Assembly: GCF_019884725.1 (NCBI RefSeq)
Contig: NZ_CP082322.1
Coordinates: 1,550,001-1,614,000 of the forward strand
DNA length: 64,000 nucleotides
Reading direction: 5' to 3'
From: Leucobacter tenebrionis
GTDB lineage: Bacteria; Actinomycetota; Actinomycetes; Actinomycetales; Microbacteriaceae
Under the pieces are notes generated by a model, which saw only the letters and a program-made list of their open reading frames with translations, had not been told where the DNA came from and did no database searches. Below are positions 1 to 9,037 of this stretch, in pieces; the stretch's first letter is position 1; every line of letters starts with the position of its first letter. Position numbers and translations under genes: made by a program.

Positions 1-250
1 CGATCAGCACCACGCGCCGGCCGTCGATCAGGGCCTCGCCGGTGATGATCGACTCGTCGACGCCCGACTTCTCGGCCGCGGCCGCCAGCTCCTCGCGGTA
101 GGCCTCCCCCAGGTCGGGCTCTGCGGGATCCCGATCCCACGAGAGATAGCTCCCCGGATCGGCGATCAGATCGATCAGCTCCCGAGCGGTCAGCCGCTTC
201 GGCTTCGCTCCCGAAGCTCCAGGACCGGCCACCGCAGGCGCCCCGCTCAT
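1..250 (-). CDS. Acyl-CoA carboxylase carboxyltransferase subunit, N-terminal part (cut by window edge)
   Basis: Only the first 83 codons are inside the window; the gene runs leftward off the edge. The visible protein has a short Ala/Gly-rich leader, then KRLTARELIDLIADPGSY and, further on, EKSGVDESIITGEALIDGRR. This pattern is typical of the start of biotin-dependent carboxyl transferase (AccD/PccB-like) domains, which move the carboxyl group from biotin to an acyl-CoA. Its ATG overlaps the stop of the upstream CoA-transferase gene (ATGA), so the two are translationally coupled. Whether it is an AccDA fusion or a PccB-like subunit cannot be decided from this fragment. Confidence 0.7.
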   Translation of the reverse strand, partial: MSGAPAVAGPGASGAKPKRLTARELIDLIADPGSYLSWDRDPAEPDLGEAYREELAAAAEKSGVDESIITGEALIDGRRVVLI

Positions 251-1437
251 GCCCGCTCCCCGGCGAGCCAGGCGCGGATCAGGTCGCCGTGCTGGTCGAG
301 CAGCGGCGGCGCGGTGTGCTCGCTGCGGGCGCGCTCGGTCTCGCCGGTCTCATCGACGTCGAAGAAGCGGATCGCCGGCCCGGGCAGCGAGATGCTGCCG
401 AGGGCCGCGTGATCCACGTCCACCACGAGGCCCTGCGAGCGCACCTGATCCCACTCGTACACCTCGGTCAGATCCCGCACCTTGCCCGCGGGCACGCCGG
501 CGCCGCGCAGTCGCTCCAGCAGCGCCTCGGCGTCCTGGTCGGCGAACGCGGCCTCCACGAACGCGATCGTCTCGGCGCGATGCGCGACCCGCACGGGGTT
601 CGTCTCGAGGCCGGGCGTCTCGGCGTCGAGCCCGAACTCGGCGCAGAAGGCCTGCCACAGGCGCTCGTTGCCCACGCTGATCTGCACCGCCCCGTCGCGG
701 CACTTGAACAGCCCGTACGGCGCGATCGAGGGGTGGTGGTTGCCCTGCGCGTGCGGCGTCTCACCGGCCACCGTGACCCGTGTGCCCTGGAAGGCGTGCA
801 CCCCCACGATCGAGGAGAGCAGCGAGGTGCGCACCACCCGACCCTTGCCCGTCTGCTCACGCTCGTACAGCGCCGCGAGCACGCCCACCACGCCGTGGAT
901 GCCGCCCAGCAGGTCGGCGATCGGCGTGCCCACGCGCTGCGGGTCCTCCGGCCCGGAGCCCGTGATCGACATCAGGCCGGCCTCGCCCTGCACGATCTGG
1001 TCGTAGCCCGCGCGGCCGCCCTCGGGGCCGTCGTGCCCGAAGCCGGTGATCGACAGCTGCACCAGGCGCGGGTTCAGCTCCGCGAGCGCGGCCGTGCCGA
1101 ACCCGAGGCGATCCATCACGCCGGTGCGGAAGTTCTCGATCAGCACGTCGGCCCGCGCCAGCAGCTCGGTCAGTACCGCCCGCCCGTCGTCGCTCTTCAG
1201 GTCGAGCGCGATCGACTCCTTGTTGCGGTTGCACGACAGGAAGTACGTCGAGTAGTCGCGCTCGTCGGATCCCGCCACGAAGGGCGGGCCCCAGGAACGG
1301 GTGTCGTCGCCCGACCCCGGCGCCTCGACCTTGATCACGCGAGCGCCGAGATCCCCCATCATCTGCCCCGCGTGCGGACCCGCGAGCGCACGCGACAGAT
1401 CCACCACCAACACACCGTCCAACGAACCCTGGCTCAT
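247..1437 (-). CDS. Class III (CaiB/BaiF family) CoA-transferase
   Basis: A 396-residue protein of normal family length. Near the N-terminus, VVDLSRALAGPHAGQMMGDL and RVIKVEAP are classic family III signatures, and ENFRTGVMDRLGFG follows at about residues 101-114. The likely catalytic aspartate that forms the acyl anhydride is D175 in PIADLLGG. Such enzymes move CoA between carboxylic acids. Placed after an amidase and an M20 amidohydrolase, and before an acyl-CoA carboxylase subunit, it probably activates the acid released by those hydrolases. The substrate is not visible in the sequence. Confidence 0.9.
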   Translation of the reverse strand: MSQGSLDGVLVVDLSRALAGPHAGQMMGDLGARVIKVEAPGSGDDTRSWGPPFVAGSDERDYSTYFLSCNRNKESIALDLKSDDGRAVLTELLARADVLIENFRTGVMDRLGFGTAALAELNPRLVQLSITGFGHDGPEGGRAGYDQIVQGEAGLMSITGSGPEDPQRVGTPIADLLGGIHGVVGVLAALYEREQTGKGRVVRTSLLSSIVGVHAFQGTRVTVAGETPHAQGNHHPSIAPYGLFKCRDGAVQISVGNERLWQAFCAEFGLDAETPGLETNPVRVAHRAETIAFVEAAFADQDAEALLERLRGAGVPAGKVRDLTEVYEWDQVRSQGLVVDVDHAALGSISLPGPAIRFFDVDETGETERARSEHTAPPLLDQHGDLIRAWLAGERA

Positions 1438-1538
1438 CGTCTCTCCTCCATCATTTCCTTCATCGAAGCTTCGATCCTTCAGGTGCTCTGCCGGGCGGCA
1501 CCCGCCGGCGCGACCCCGCGCTTCTCCCGGCGCGACCC

Positions 1539-2750
1539 CTACGCCTTCCCCAGATAGTGTCCCAGCGCCACGACCGCCGCGCGCACCCCGGTGCTGAGCG
1601 TCGGCTCGGGATCGGGCAGGAAGAAGGGCGAGTGATTCACCGGGGGCGCTTCGTTCTCAGCCGAGAACCCGCCGAAGAACCAGTACACGCCCGGTACGCC
1701 GATGCTGTCGGGGAGGGTGCCGAAGTCCTCCGACCCCATCGCGGGCGGCAGGCTGACCACACGATCCTCGCCGAGCTCCCGCTGCAGTGCTGCCCGCACC
1801 TGCTCGGCGTGCTCGTCGTCGTTGTAGAGGCGCGGAAAGCGGTAGATCTCCTCGACGGTCGGCCGCGGGGCGCCCGACGCCTCCGCCTCCGCGTTCACGA
1901 TGCGCGCGATGGCCGAGAGCACCCGCTCCCGCACCTCCTCGGTGAGCGTGCGGATGTTGAGGGTGAACTCCGCGCGGTCGGGGATGATGTTCTCCTTCAG
2001 ACCCGCGTGGAAGGTGCCGCAGGTGACGACCGCGGGCGACTGCGGCGGCAGCTCCCGTGAGACGATCGTCTGCAGGCGGGTGACCATGTGGGCGCCGAGC
2101 ACGATCGGGTCGATCGAGTCCTGCGGCTGGGACCCGTGCGACTGCTTGCCGTGCACGGTGATGCGCAGCGAGTCGGCCATCGCCATCGCAGAGCCGGTCG
2201 TCAGCCCGATGCTGCCGGCCGGCACGGAGGGGAACACGTGCTGACCGAGCACGGCCTCGGGCTTCGGCACGCGATCCCACAGGCCGTCGGCGACCATCGC
2301 GGCGGCGCCGGCCGCGGTCTCCTCGCCCGGCTGGAAGATCCACAGCACGGTGCCCGCCCAGGCCTCGGGTTGGCGCCGCAGCAGCGCCGCCGCGGCGAGC
2401 GCGGTCGCGATGTGGGTGTCATGGCCGCAGCCGTGCATCACGGGCACGGTGCTCCCGTCGGGCAGCGTGCCCGTGGCGGTCGAGCTGTACGCGGCCCCGG
2501 TCGCCTCCTGGATCGGGAGCCCGTCGGTATCGGCGCGGAACCCGATCACCGGGCCCTCACCGTTGCGCATGACGCCGACGACGCCGGTGCCGCCGCAGCG
2601 GAAGTGCTCGATCCCGAGCGCGTCCAGCCGCTGCTCGATGAACTCCGCCGTGCGGTGCTCCTGCATCGAGAGCTCGGGGTTGCGATGCAGGTGCTCGTAG
2701 GTCTCGTGCAACGCGTTCCGCTCGTCGTCTGAGAGGCGCGAATCCAGCAT
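1539..2750 (-). CDS. M20 family metallo-amidohydrolase (aminoacylase/hippurate hydrolase type)
   Basis: A 403-residue protein matching the M20D family. HGCGHDTH (residues 106-113) carries the metal ligands of the first site and the Cys seen in IAA-amino acid hydrolase and hippuricase relatives. PGEE (141-144) holds the catalytic and metal-ligand Glu pair, and H171 lies in GQHVFP. There is no signal peptide, so it acts in the cytoplasm. These enzymes cut N-acyl amino acids or similar amides. It lies between an amidase and a CoA-transferase in the same leftward operon, suggesting successive amide-bond cleavage of an imported compound. Confidence 0.9.
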   Translation of the reverse strand: MLDSRLSDDERNALHETYEHLHRNPELSMQEHRTAEFIEQRLDALGIEHFRCGGTGVVGVMRNGEGPVIGFRADTDGLPIQEATGAAYSSTATGTLPDGSTVPVMHGCGHDTHIATALAAAALLRRQPEAWAGTVLWIFQPGEETAAGAAAMVADGLWDRVPKPEAVLGQHVFPSVPAGSIGLTTGSAMAMADSLRITVHGKQSHGSQPQDSIDPIVLGAHMVTRLQTIVSRELPPQSPAVVTCGTFHAGLKENIIPDRAEFTLNIRTLTEEVRERVLSAIARIVNAEAEASGAPRPTVEEIYRFPRLYNDDEHAEQVRAALQRELGEDRVVSLPPAMGSEDFGTLPDSIGVPGVYWFFGGFSAENEAPPVNHSPFFLPDPEPTLSTGVRAAVVALGHYLGKA

Positions 2751-2822
2751 GAGAGGTCCTTTCGCTCGGGATCTGGCAGCTGCTTCATGCTCTCATGGGG
2801 CGACGGCCGCGAACGCCGCCGT

Positions 2823-4235
2823 TCAGAGGCGCGGGTGCATCTGCGCCCACCGCGTGCGCTCCTCGTAGGCGTGCGCGGCGCGCAACAGCAGCGCGTCGGC
2901 GCCCTGCGGTGCGACCAGTTGGATGCCGACCGGCAGCCCCGACTTCGAGAACCCGGCCGGCACGGAGAGGGCGGGCACGCTCATCGCCGAGACCACGCAG
3001 ACCGAGCGCATCCAGTCGAGGTAGTCGCCCATGCGGTGCCCGGCGATCTCGGTCGGCCACCGCTGCTCGCCGGGGAACGGCAGCACCTGCGCCGTCGGCG
3101 TGATCCAGAGATCGTAGCGATCGAAGTACTCCCGGGTGCGCTGCTCGAGGCGGGTGCGTGCGCGGGTGAGCTCGTGCAGGTCCGCCGCGGTCTGGCGTGC
3201 ACCGACCTCCACGTTCTCGATGACCTCGGGCTTCACCCGGTCGGGGTTCGACCGCACCAGCTCGCCCCACCCGAACTCGTAGTCGAAGGCTCGCGTCTGC
3301 CTGAAGACCTCGTCGGCCTCGGCGATGTCTGGCGAGGCCTCCTCCACGATCGCGCCGGCGTCGGCGAACACCGCGAGTGCGCGCTCCGCCACCGCGACGA
3401 CCTCGGGATCCATCGGCATCCCGAGCCCCACGTCGGGCGACCAGCCGATCCGCAGCCCGGCGACACCGCGACGCAGCCCGACCCGGAAGTCGACGTCCGA
3501 CTCCTGGATCGACGTCGGCACGCTCGGATCCGGGCCCGAGATCGCGTTCATCATCAGCGCGAGATCCGAGACCTCGCGGGCCATCGGGCCCGTGCGACCG
3601 AGCCACATCCAGGAGTTGGCGCCCGGGCCCGGCACCCGGCCGAGCGAGGGCCGAAGACCCAGCACGTTGCAGAACGCGGCGGGGATGCGCAGCGATCCGC
3701 CCATGTCCGATCCGTCACCCACCGGCTGAATGCCCGCGGCGATCGCGGCCGCGGCGCCGCCGCTCGAACCGCCGGCGCTGCGCGTCGGATCGTAGGGGTT
3801 GCCGGTGGTGCCGAACACCTCGTTGAAGGTGTGGGCGCCCGCTGCGAACTCGGGCACGTTGTTCTTGCCCGTCATGATCGCGCCGGCCGCCCGCAGCCGC
3901 CCCACGATGAGGCTGTCGCGCTTCGGCACCACGTGCTGCAGCAGCGGGGAACCCCACGTGTTGGGCATGCCCGCGGTGTCGTTGCTGTCCTTGTTGGTCA
4001 TCGGCACGCCGTGCAGCGGACCGAGCGTCTCGCCCGCGGCCTGCCTCGCATCCGCCCGTTCGGCGTCGGCCCAGGCCATCTCGCGATCCTCGTAGATCAC
4101 GGCGTTGATCGCGGGATTGAGCGCATCGATCCGGTCCCAGTGCGCCTGCAGCGCCTCACGGGCCGAGAGCTCGCCGGATCGGATGCGCCGCGCGAGATCC
4201 CCCGCCGACATCCACCTCAGTTCTTCGTTGGCCAT
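2823..4235 (-). CDS. Amidase (amidase-signature family)
   Basis: A 470-residue amidase-signature enzyme. The Ser-cisSer-Lys triad is visible as K82 in TNKDSNDTAG, the serine of GGSSGG (about 157-158) and nucleophile S181 in GSDMGGSLR. The family hydrolyses primary amides, aryl acylamides or allophanate-like compounds; the specificity cannot be read here. It sits 10 bp from the ABC ATPase gene in a transporter-hydrolase operon. A second amidase of nearly the same length and domain layout, with identical motif blocks (SAGGSSGG, GSDMGGSLR), lies at 10843-12264, so the two are probably paralogues serving related substrates. Confidence 0.9.
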   Translation of the reverse strand: MANEELRWMSAGDLARRIRSGELSAREALQAHWDRIDALNPAINAVIYEDREMAWADAERADARQAAGETLGPLHGVPMTNKDSNDTAGMPNTWGSPLLQHVVPKRDSLIVGRLRAAGAIMTGKNNVPEFAAGAHTFNEVFGTTGNPYDPTRSAGGSSGGAAAAIAAGIQPVGDGSDMGGSLRIPAAFCNVLGLRPSLGRVPGPGANSWMWLGRTGPMAREVSDLALMMNAISGPDPSVPTSIQESDVDFRVGLRRGVAGLRIGWSPDVGLGMPMDPEVVAVAERALAVFADAGAIVEEASPDIAEADEVFRQTRAFDYEFGWGELVRSNPDRVKPEVIENVEVGARQTAADLHELTRARTRLEQRTREYFDRYDLWITPTAQVLPFPGEQRWPTEIAGHRMGDYLDWMRSVCVVSAMSVPALSVPAGFSKSGLPVGIQLVAPQGADALLLRAAHAYEERTRWAQMHPRL

Positions 4236-4244
4236 ACCCGTCCC

Positions 4245-5054
4245 CTACGCCGCCGCGCCCGACTGACCGGTCTGCGTGTTGATCGCTCCCGCCCGGATGA
4301 GCTCGAAGATCTCCGTGCGCAGCTCGGCGAACTCGTGGAGCGAGCGGGTGGTGATCTGGTCGCGGGGCGCCGGCAGGTCGATGTCGACGATGCGGGTCAC
4401 GATCGCGGGCCGGTGGCCGAGCACGACGACGCGGTCGGAGAGGTACACGGCCTCGTCGATGTCGTGGGTGACGAGCACGATGGTCATGCCGAACTCGTCG
4501 CGGATCTTGATGCAGAGGTCTTCGAGCTCGAAGCGGGTCTGCGCGTCCACAGACGCGAAGGGCTCGTCCATGACGAGCACCTCGGGGCGGTAGGCGAGGG
4601 CGCGCGCGATGGCGACGCGCTGCTGCATGCCGCCGGACAGCTGCCACGGGTAGCGGTCGAGGGCGTGCGAGAGGCCCACCGACGTGAGCGCCGCGTTCAC
4701 GCGCTGGTCGGCCTCGGCCTTCGAGAGCTTGAGGTGCTGCAGGGGCAGGCGCACGTTCTTCTCGACCGTGAGCCACGGCATGAGCGAGCGCGTGTACTCC
4801 TGGAACACGAGCGCCATCTCCTCCGGCGGCCCATCGATCTGCTTGCCATCGATCCGCGCCGAACCCGACGTGATCGACTGCAACCCGGTCAGGCACTTCA
4901 GCAGGGTCGTCTTCCCGATCCCCGACGGGCCCACGATCGAGACGATCTCGCCCGCGGCCACGTCGAAGGTGAGGTCCGCGATGATCTGCACCTCGTCGCC
5001 CTTCACGGCGTACGACTTCGAGAGATGCTCTACGACGAGCTGGGTGTTGGTCAT
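4245..5054 (-). CDS. ABC transporter ATPase, nitrate/sulfonate/taurine type
   Basis: A 269-residue ATP-binding subunit. Walker A is GPSGIGKTT, the ABC signature is [15 protein letters not shown] and Walker B is VLVMDEPFASVD, followed by the H-loop in VLVTHDIDEA. The pattern is that of SsuB/TauB/NrtD-like importers. It follows two permease genes and a lipoprotein binding protein in the same direction, so this is a complete importer. The downstream gene is an amidase, which makes an amide-bearing solute more likely than sulfonate or nitrate, although that is an inference from context. Confidence 0.92.
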   Translation of the reverse strand: MTNTQLVVEHLSKSYAVKGDEVQIIADLTFDVAAGEIVSIVGPSGIGKTTLLKCLTGLQSITSGSARIDGKQIDGPPEEMALVFQEYTRSLMPWLTVEKNVRLPLQHLKLSKAEADQRVNAALTSVGLSHALDRYPWQLSGGMQQRVAIARALAYRPEVLVMDEPFASVDAQTRFELEDLCIKIRDEFGMTIVLVTHDIDEAVYLSDRVVVLGHRPAIVTRIVDIDLPAPRDQITTRSLHEFAELRTEIFELIRAGAINTQTGQSGAAA

Positions 5055-5094
5055 GATGTTCTCCGTAAGTTCTTTCAGAGTGACGGGCCCCGGC

Positions 5095-5946
5095 TCAGTC
5101 GGCCGACGCCGCCTTCTGGGCGCCGAGGTACCAGGCCAGAGCCCGCCGGCGGGTCAGGGTGAAGAGCAGGTTGGCGAGGTAGCCGAGGATGCCGAGCAGC
5201 AGGATGCCGGCCCACATGCCCTTCACGTCGAAGCTGCCCTGCGCGAGCAGCGTGAGAGCGCCGATGCCGCGCGCCGCGCCCATCATCTCGCTCGTGATCA
5301 TCACGATGAACGCGACCTGCAGGCTCACCAGGGCGCCGGCGAAGATCTGGGGCGAGGCGGCCGGGATGTAGATGCTCCGCAGCCGCTCCCAGCGGGTGAG
5401 GCGGTAGACGCGGGCGGTCTCGAGCAGCAGCGGCTCCGTGGCGCGCACGCCGTCGATCGTCGAGATGAGCACGGGGAAGAGCGAGGCGAGCGCGATCGCG
5501 AAGATGCGCACCTCGTTGCCGAAGCCCATGGTCGCGATGAAGATCGGCAGCAGGGCGACGGCGGGGATCGAGCGCACGAACTGCACGATCGGATCGAGGA
5601 TCCAGAACAGCGGCTTCACGAGCCCGAGCAGGATGCCGAGGACGATGCCCACGACGCACGCGATGACGTAGGCGATGAGGAAGTTGCCGACGCTCGGCAG
5701 CACATCGCTCGCGAACTTGTCGAACAGCCAGAGCCGCTGGAACTCGATCACGATGTCTTTGAGGGGCGGGAAGAAGGGATCGCTCGAGTTCAACGACCCG
5801 AACCACCAGAGGGCCAGCAGCAGCACCGGCACGCCGATCTCGAGCGCGAGCAGCAGCGGGCGGCGGTTGATGCGCTTGGCACGCGCGGCGGCAGCGGTGC
5901 GCAGCACCGTGGTGCTGGGCGCGCCGGAGTCTTGGGCGGTCGACAT
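5095..5946 (-). CDS. ABC transporter permease (SsuC/TauC type)
   Basis: A 283-residue integral membrane protein with a first membrane segment near residues 31-49 and several more after residue 80. The BPD_transp_1 coupling motif region reads ETARVYRLTRWERLRSIYIP, the expected EAA loop that docks onto the ATPase. A basic N-terminal tail precedes the first segment. It is the second permease of the importer; its start lies 1 bp from the stop of the preceding permease gene, so the two are tightly coupled and probably form a heterodimer. Confidence 0.9.
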   Translation of the reverse strand: MSTAQDSGAPSTTVLRTAAAARAKRINRRPLLLALEIGVPVLLLALWWFGSLNSSDPFFPPLKDIVIEFQRLWLFDKFASDVLPSVGNFLIAYVIACVVGIVLGILLGLVKPLFWILDPIVQFVRSIPAVALLPIFIATMGFGNEVRIFAIALASLFPVLISTIDGVRATEPLLLETARVYRLTRWERLRSIYIPAASPQIFAGALVSLQVAFIVMITSEMMGAARGIGALTLLAQGSFDVKGMWAGILLLGILGYLANLLFTLTRRRALAWYLGAQKAASAD

Positions 5947-5947
5947 G

Positions 5948-6739
5948 TCAGCCTTCCTTCCGGTAGGAGCTGTGCCAGTGCAGCAGGCGGCGCTCGGTGC
6001 GGCCCGCGGCGGTCTGCACGAGCAGGCCGAGCAGACCCAGCACCACGACGTAGGCGAAGATGAGGTCGCTGCGCCCTGAGGTCTGCGCGACGGTGAGGGC
6101 GCTGCCGATACCGGGGGCGCCGCCCAGCATGCCGGCGACGACAGTCATGATGAGCGTGACGGGAGCGGCGACGCGCATCGCGGTGCCGATGTAGGGCGAG
6201 GCGCCGGGCAGGATCACGCGCCAGAGGATCTCCCCCGGCTTCATGCCGAATGAGCGGGCGGTGTTGCGCATCACCGGATCGACCGCTTCGACGCCGGCGG
6301 CGGTCTGCGCCGTGATCGGCAGCATCACGCCGAAGACCACGAGGAACACACCCATCTCGGTCGTGGGGCCGAGCACGAGCATCGCGAGCGGCAGGATGAC
6401 GATGGCGGGGATCGGGCGCAGGAACTCGAGCACCACGCGCGTCGCGGCGTGGGCGATGTCGGAGGTGCCGACCAGCACGCCGAGGCCGACGCCGGCCACG
6501 GCGGCGATCGCCCAGCCGAACAGCGCGATCCCGAGCGTCGTGAGTACCTCTGTCCAGAAGCTGCCCTGACCGAACAGGCTCACGAGCGCCTCCGCCACGA
6601 CGGGAACGCCCGGCAGCGAACCCTCCGAAGTGACCTGCGTCGAGCCCCACTGCCAGGCGGCGAGGAGGAGGACGATGCCGAGCACTCCGAAGAGGATGGG
6701 CGCGGCCGCGCTGCGACCGCCTCTAGCAGTTGATTTCAT
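5948..6739 (-). CDS. ABC transporter permease (SsuC/TauC type)
   Basis: A 263-residue membrane protein opening with a short basic tail and a hydrophobic segment (FGVLGIVLLLAAWQW). The EAA loop is visible as NTARSFGMKPGEILWRVILP, just before a further membrane segment. It pairs with the adjacent permease to form the channel of the importer. The preceding gene encodes the binding lipoprotein with a gap of about 20 bp, consistent with one transcript running leftward. Confidence 0.9.
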   Translation of the reverse strand: MKSTARGGRSAAAPILFGVLGIVLLLAAWQWGSTQVTSEGSLPGVPVVAEALVSLFGQGSFWTEVLTTLGIALFGWAIAAVAGVGLGVLVGTSDIAHAATRVVLEFLRPIPAIVILPLAMLVLGPTTEMGVFLVVFGVMLPITAQTAAGVEAVDPVMRNTARSFGMKPGEILWRVILPGASPYIGTAMRVAAPVTLIMTVVAGMLGGAPGIGSALTVAQTSGRSDLIFAYVVVLGLLGLLVQTAAGRTERRLLHWHSSYRKEG

Positions 6740-6761
6740 ACTCGTCCTCCTCCTCGCGCGC

Positions 6762-7775
6762 TCACTTGCCGGGGACGGAGAGGATCTCCGTGACGTCGAT
6801 CGTCTCCGGGAAGAACTCGATGTCGGTGAGCTTCTGATCGACCTCGGCCAGCTGATCCGGATCGATCGTCTCCGGGAAGTACGACTGCGGCATGTCGGCC
6901 GGCGACAGTTTGAGACCGGCGCGATCGATGACGTGCTGCTTCACCTCGTCGAGGTTCTCGTTGGCGGCCGCGTTGCACTTCTGGATCGCGGTCTGGAAGC
7001 GCTCGACGGCCTCGGGGTTCTTCTCGACCCACTCGGTGTTGCCGGCCCAGGAGGTCGTGGCGGAGCCCTTCGGGAAGAACTCGACGCTCGGGTTCATGAC
7101 GCGCTTCAGGCCGGCCTCGTCGGCCTCGATCGAGAAGGGGCTGACGAGGAACGCGGCGTCGAGCTGATCCGACTTCAGCGCGTCGAGCGCGGGCTGGAAG
7201 CCGAGCTTCAGCCACTCGATGTCGGCGGTGTCGACGCCGGCCTCGTGCAGCACGGAGGTGATGGTGCCGTCGGGCTGGCCCTTGAGCTCGGGAACGGCGA
7301 TGCTGGTGTCGCCGCCCATGTCCTCGATGCTCTCGATGCCGCTGCCCTTGCTCACGTACACGCCCACCGAGGTGTATTCGCGCTGCTCCTCGAGCGAGGC
7401 GTCGGCGGCGGCGGGGTTGATGCCGTCGGCGGCGGCGATCATGGTGATCGGCACGTTCTGGCGGGCCATCGTGAGCGCCGAGATGGTCGGCACGAAGGCG
7501 AGCTCGAGCTTGCCCGCCTGCAGCGCAGCGGTCGCGGCCGGCAGGTCGGGCAGCTCGGTGACCTCGACGTCGAGGCCCTCCTTCTCGAAGGTGCCGTCCT
7601 CCACGCACATGTACATGGGCTCAGCTGCGATCGACGCCTGCGACTGGATGCGGATCTTGATCGGCTCGTCGCTGTTCGCGGCACCCTCACCCGAGGGCGC
7701 ACTCGACGAGCAGGCTGCCAGGGAGACCGCCGCGGCGGCTGCGAGGCCGATGAAGGCCAACTTGCGAATCTTCAT
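6762..7775 (-). CDS. ABC transporter substrate-binding lipoprotein (NMT1/TauA-like)
   Basis: I start this gene at the ATG at 7775 because the protein then begins MKIRKLAFIGL with a lipoprotein signal ending in the lipobox LAAC, and a purine-rich GAAAGAAAG lies upstream; the longer open frame adds 34 residues with no signal character. The mature protein (about 315 residues) has the NMT1/ThiY/TauA-like layout, for example IKIRIQSQASIAAEPMYMC and later the block ITMIAAADGINP. It would capture the operon's substrate outside the membrane. It is the first gene of the leftward operon and faces the Lrp-type regulator across about 130 bp. Confidence 0.88.
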   Translation of the reverse strand: MKIRKLAFIGLAAAAAVSLAACSSSAPSGEGAANSDEPIKIRIQSQASIAAEPMYMCVEDGTFEKEGLDVEVTELPDLPAATAALQAGKLELAFVPTISALTMARQNVPITMIAAADGINPAAADASLEEQREYTSVGVYVSKGSGIESIEDMGGDTSIAVPELKGQPDGTITSVLHEAGVDTADIEWLKLGFQPALDALKSDQLDAAFLVSPFSIEADEAGLKRVMNPSVEFFPKGSATTSWAGNTEWVEKNPEAVERFQTAIQKCNAAANENLDEVKQHVIDRAGLKLSPADMPQSYFPETIDPDQLAEVDQKLTDIEFFPETIDVTEILSVPGK

Positions 7776-7830
7776 TGATAGCAATCTTTCTTTCGAAGTG
7801 TGGGAGGGATCCGTCGGAGCGCCGATGCCC

Positions 7831-7844
7831 GAGTTCTCGAACTC
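7831..7844. promoter_or_regulatory. Palindrome in the divergent ABC operon/Lrp promoter region
   Basis: GAGTTC-TC-GAACTC lies between the binding-protein gene start (7775, leftward) and the Lrp-type regulator start (about 7905, rightward). A symmetric site in a regulator-operon divergent gap is a plausible operator. Only the symmetry is seen; binding is inferred. Confidence 0.3.
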
Positions 7845-7904
7845 GCAGACGTCTCTGGCTGAATCAGCACTAACCATAAGCTCGAATGCAGGGTGTACTG
7901 AACA

Positions 7905-8924
7905 GTGATTGCCATTTTGGAGATTTCAGCAGAGAATCGTGCCATGATCTCCATTCCCGTGCTCGATGACCTCGACCGCCGCATCGTCGCCGCACTGCAG
8001 GTCAACGGACGCGCGGGGTGGCGGCGCATCGCCCACGTGCTCGATGTCGCCGAGCGCACGGTCGCGGCTCGCGGAGCGGAGCTGCTGCGCAGCCGCCAGG
8101 TGCGCATGACCGGCCTCACGCTCCTGCCCCGCGGCGGGGTGCTCGACAGCTCGATCATCAACGTGCGCTGCGTGGCCGGCATGAACCGGGTCACGGCGGC
8201 GGCGGCCGCGGCGCGCTCCAACTCGGTGTTCACGTACCTCACGACCGGCGAGGCCGACTGCGTGTTCGAGCTCATGAACGAGCGCTCGCGCTCCCTGGCG
8301 ACGCTCGTGGACGAGATCCCGGGCATGCCCGGGGCGGCGGGGGTCGAGACCGCCACGATCCTCAAGCTCTACAAGGGCACCCACCAGTGGCTTCCCGGGC
8401 TGCTGACCGACGAGCAGGTCACCGCGCTGATCGATCACGAGCAGAGCTGGGAACCGACCGGCTCGGTCGAACTCGCGCCGCTCAGCCGCGAGGAGCAGGA
8501 GATCGCCCGCGTGCTCGCCGCCGACGGCAGGGCCACCATCGAGGAGCTGGCCCGTGCGACCGCCCTCTCCCCGGCGTCGGCGAGGCGACGCCTGGCGCAC
8601 CTGCAGGCGAGCGGTCGCCTCTTCGACCGGGCCGTGGTGGAGCCCGCCGCGCTCGGCTTCCCGGTCGAGGCGACGATGCGGATCCGCACGCTGCCCGGCC
8701 GCACCGAGTCCGTCGCGATGCAGCTCACCCGGGTGCCCGAGGTGCGCTACCTGGCCTTCACCACGGGCCGGTACCAACTCTTCGTGAACATCGCCTGCAC
8801 CGGCCATGACACCCTCGCCGATTTCCTCATGCGCTCCGACTGGACGGAGGACGCGGTCGAGGTCGACACATCGATGGTGCTGCACGCGCTCAAGCGCAGC
8901 GGTGTGCGCATGGACGAGGACTGA
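7905..8924 (+). CDS. Double-domain Lrp/AsnC family regulator
   Basis: A 339-residue protein with two tandem Lrp-like units, about twice the usual 150 residues. The first helix-turn-helix is around LDDLDRRIVAALQVNGRAGW and the second starts near residue 185 at LSREEQEIARVLAADGRATI. Each is followed by a ligand-domain-like stretch. The start could be GTG 7905 or ATG 7944; the latter begins MISIPVLDDLDRR right before the first HTH. It is divergent from the amide-import operon and very probably controls it. A second double-domain paralogue (12432-13430) faces the other amidase operon. Confidence 0.88.
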   Translation: MIAILEISAENRAMISIPVLDDLDRRIVAALQVNGRAGWRRIAHVLDVAERTVAARGAELLRSRQVRMTGLTLLPRGGVLDSSIINVRCVAGMNRVTAAAAAARSNSVFTYLTTGEADCVFELMNERSRSLATLVDEIPGMPGAAGVETATILKLYKGTHQWLPGLLTDEQVTALIDHEQSWEPTGSVELAPLSREEQEIARVLAADGRATIEELARATALSPASARRRLAHLQASGRLFDRAVVEPAALGFPVEATMRIRTLPGRTESVAMQLTRVPEVRYLAFTTGRYQLFVNIACTGHDTLADFLMRSDWTEDAVEVDTSMVLHALKRSGVRMDED

Positions 8925-8953
8925 TCCCTCGCGCGCCACCGAACCCGAGCGTC

Positions 8954-9002
8954 TCAGCGAGACTGACTGTTTCAGAGGCCCTGAAACAGTCAGTCTCGCT
9001 GA
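8954..9002. terminator. Long perfect hairpin between convergent genes
   Basis: A 22-bp perfect stem (arms beginning TCAGCGAGACTGACTG and ending CAGTCAGTCTCGCTGA) encloses the loop AGGCC. It lies between the Lrp-type gene (ends 8924) and the symporter gene (ends 9038, other strand), so it can terminate both. There is no T-run. Its core GTTTCAGAGGCCCTGAAAC recurs exactly at 37337-37355. Confidence 0.75.
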
Positions 9003-9037
9003 AAGCGCCGGTTTCGATGCGCGGGGCCGGATCCGAC

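Noticed and set aside
2787-5162. 791-residue open frame opposite to the amidase and ABC ATPase genes
   Set aside because: It is Arg/His-rich and lacks any recognisable domain; the opposite strand carries clear, motif-bearing genes over the same bases. High GC content creates long empty frames.
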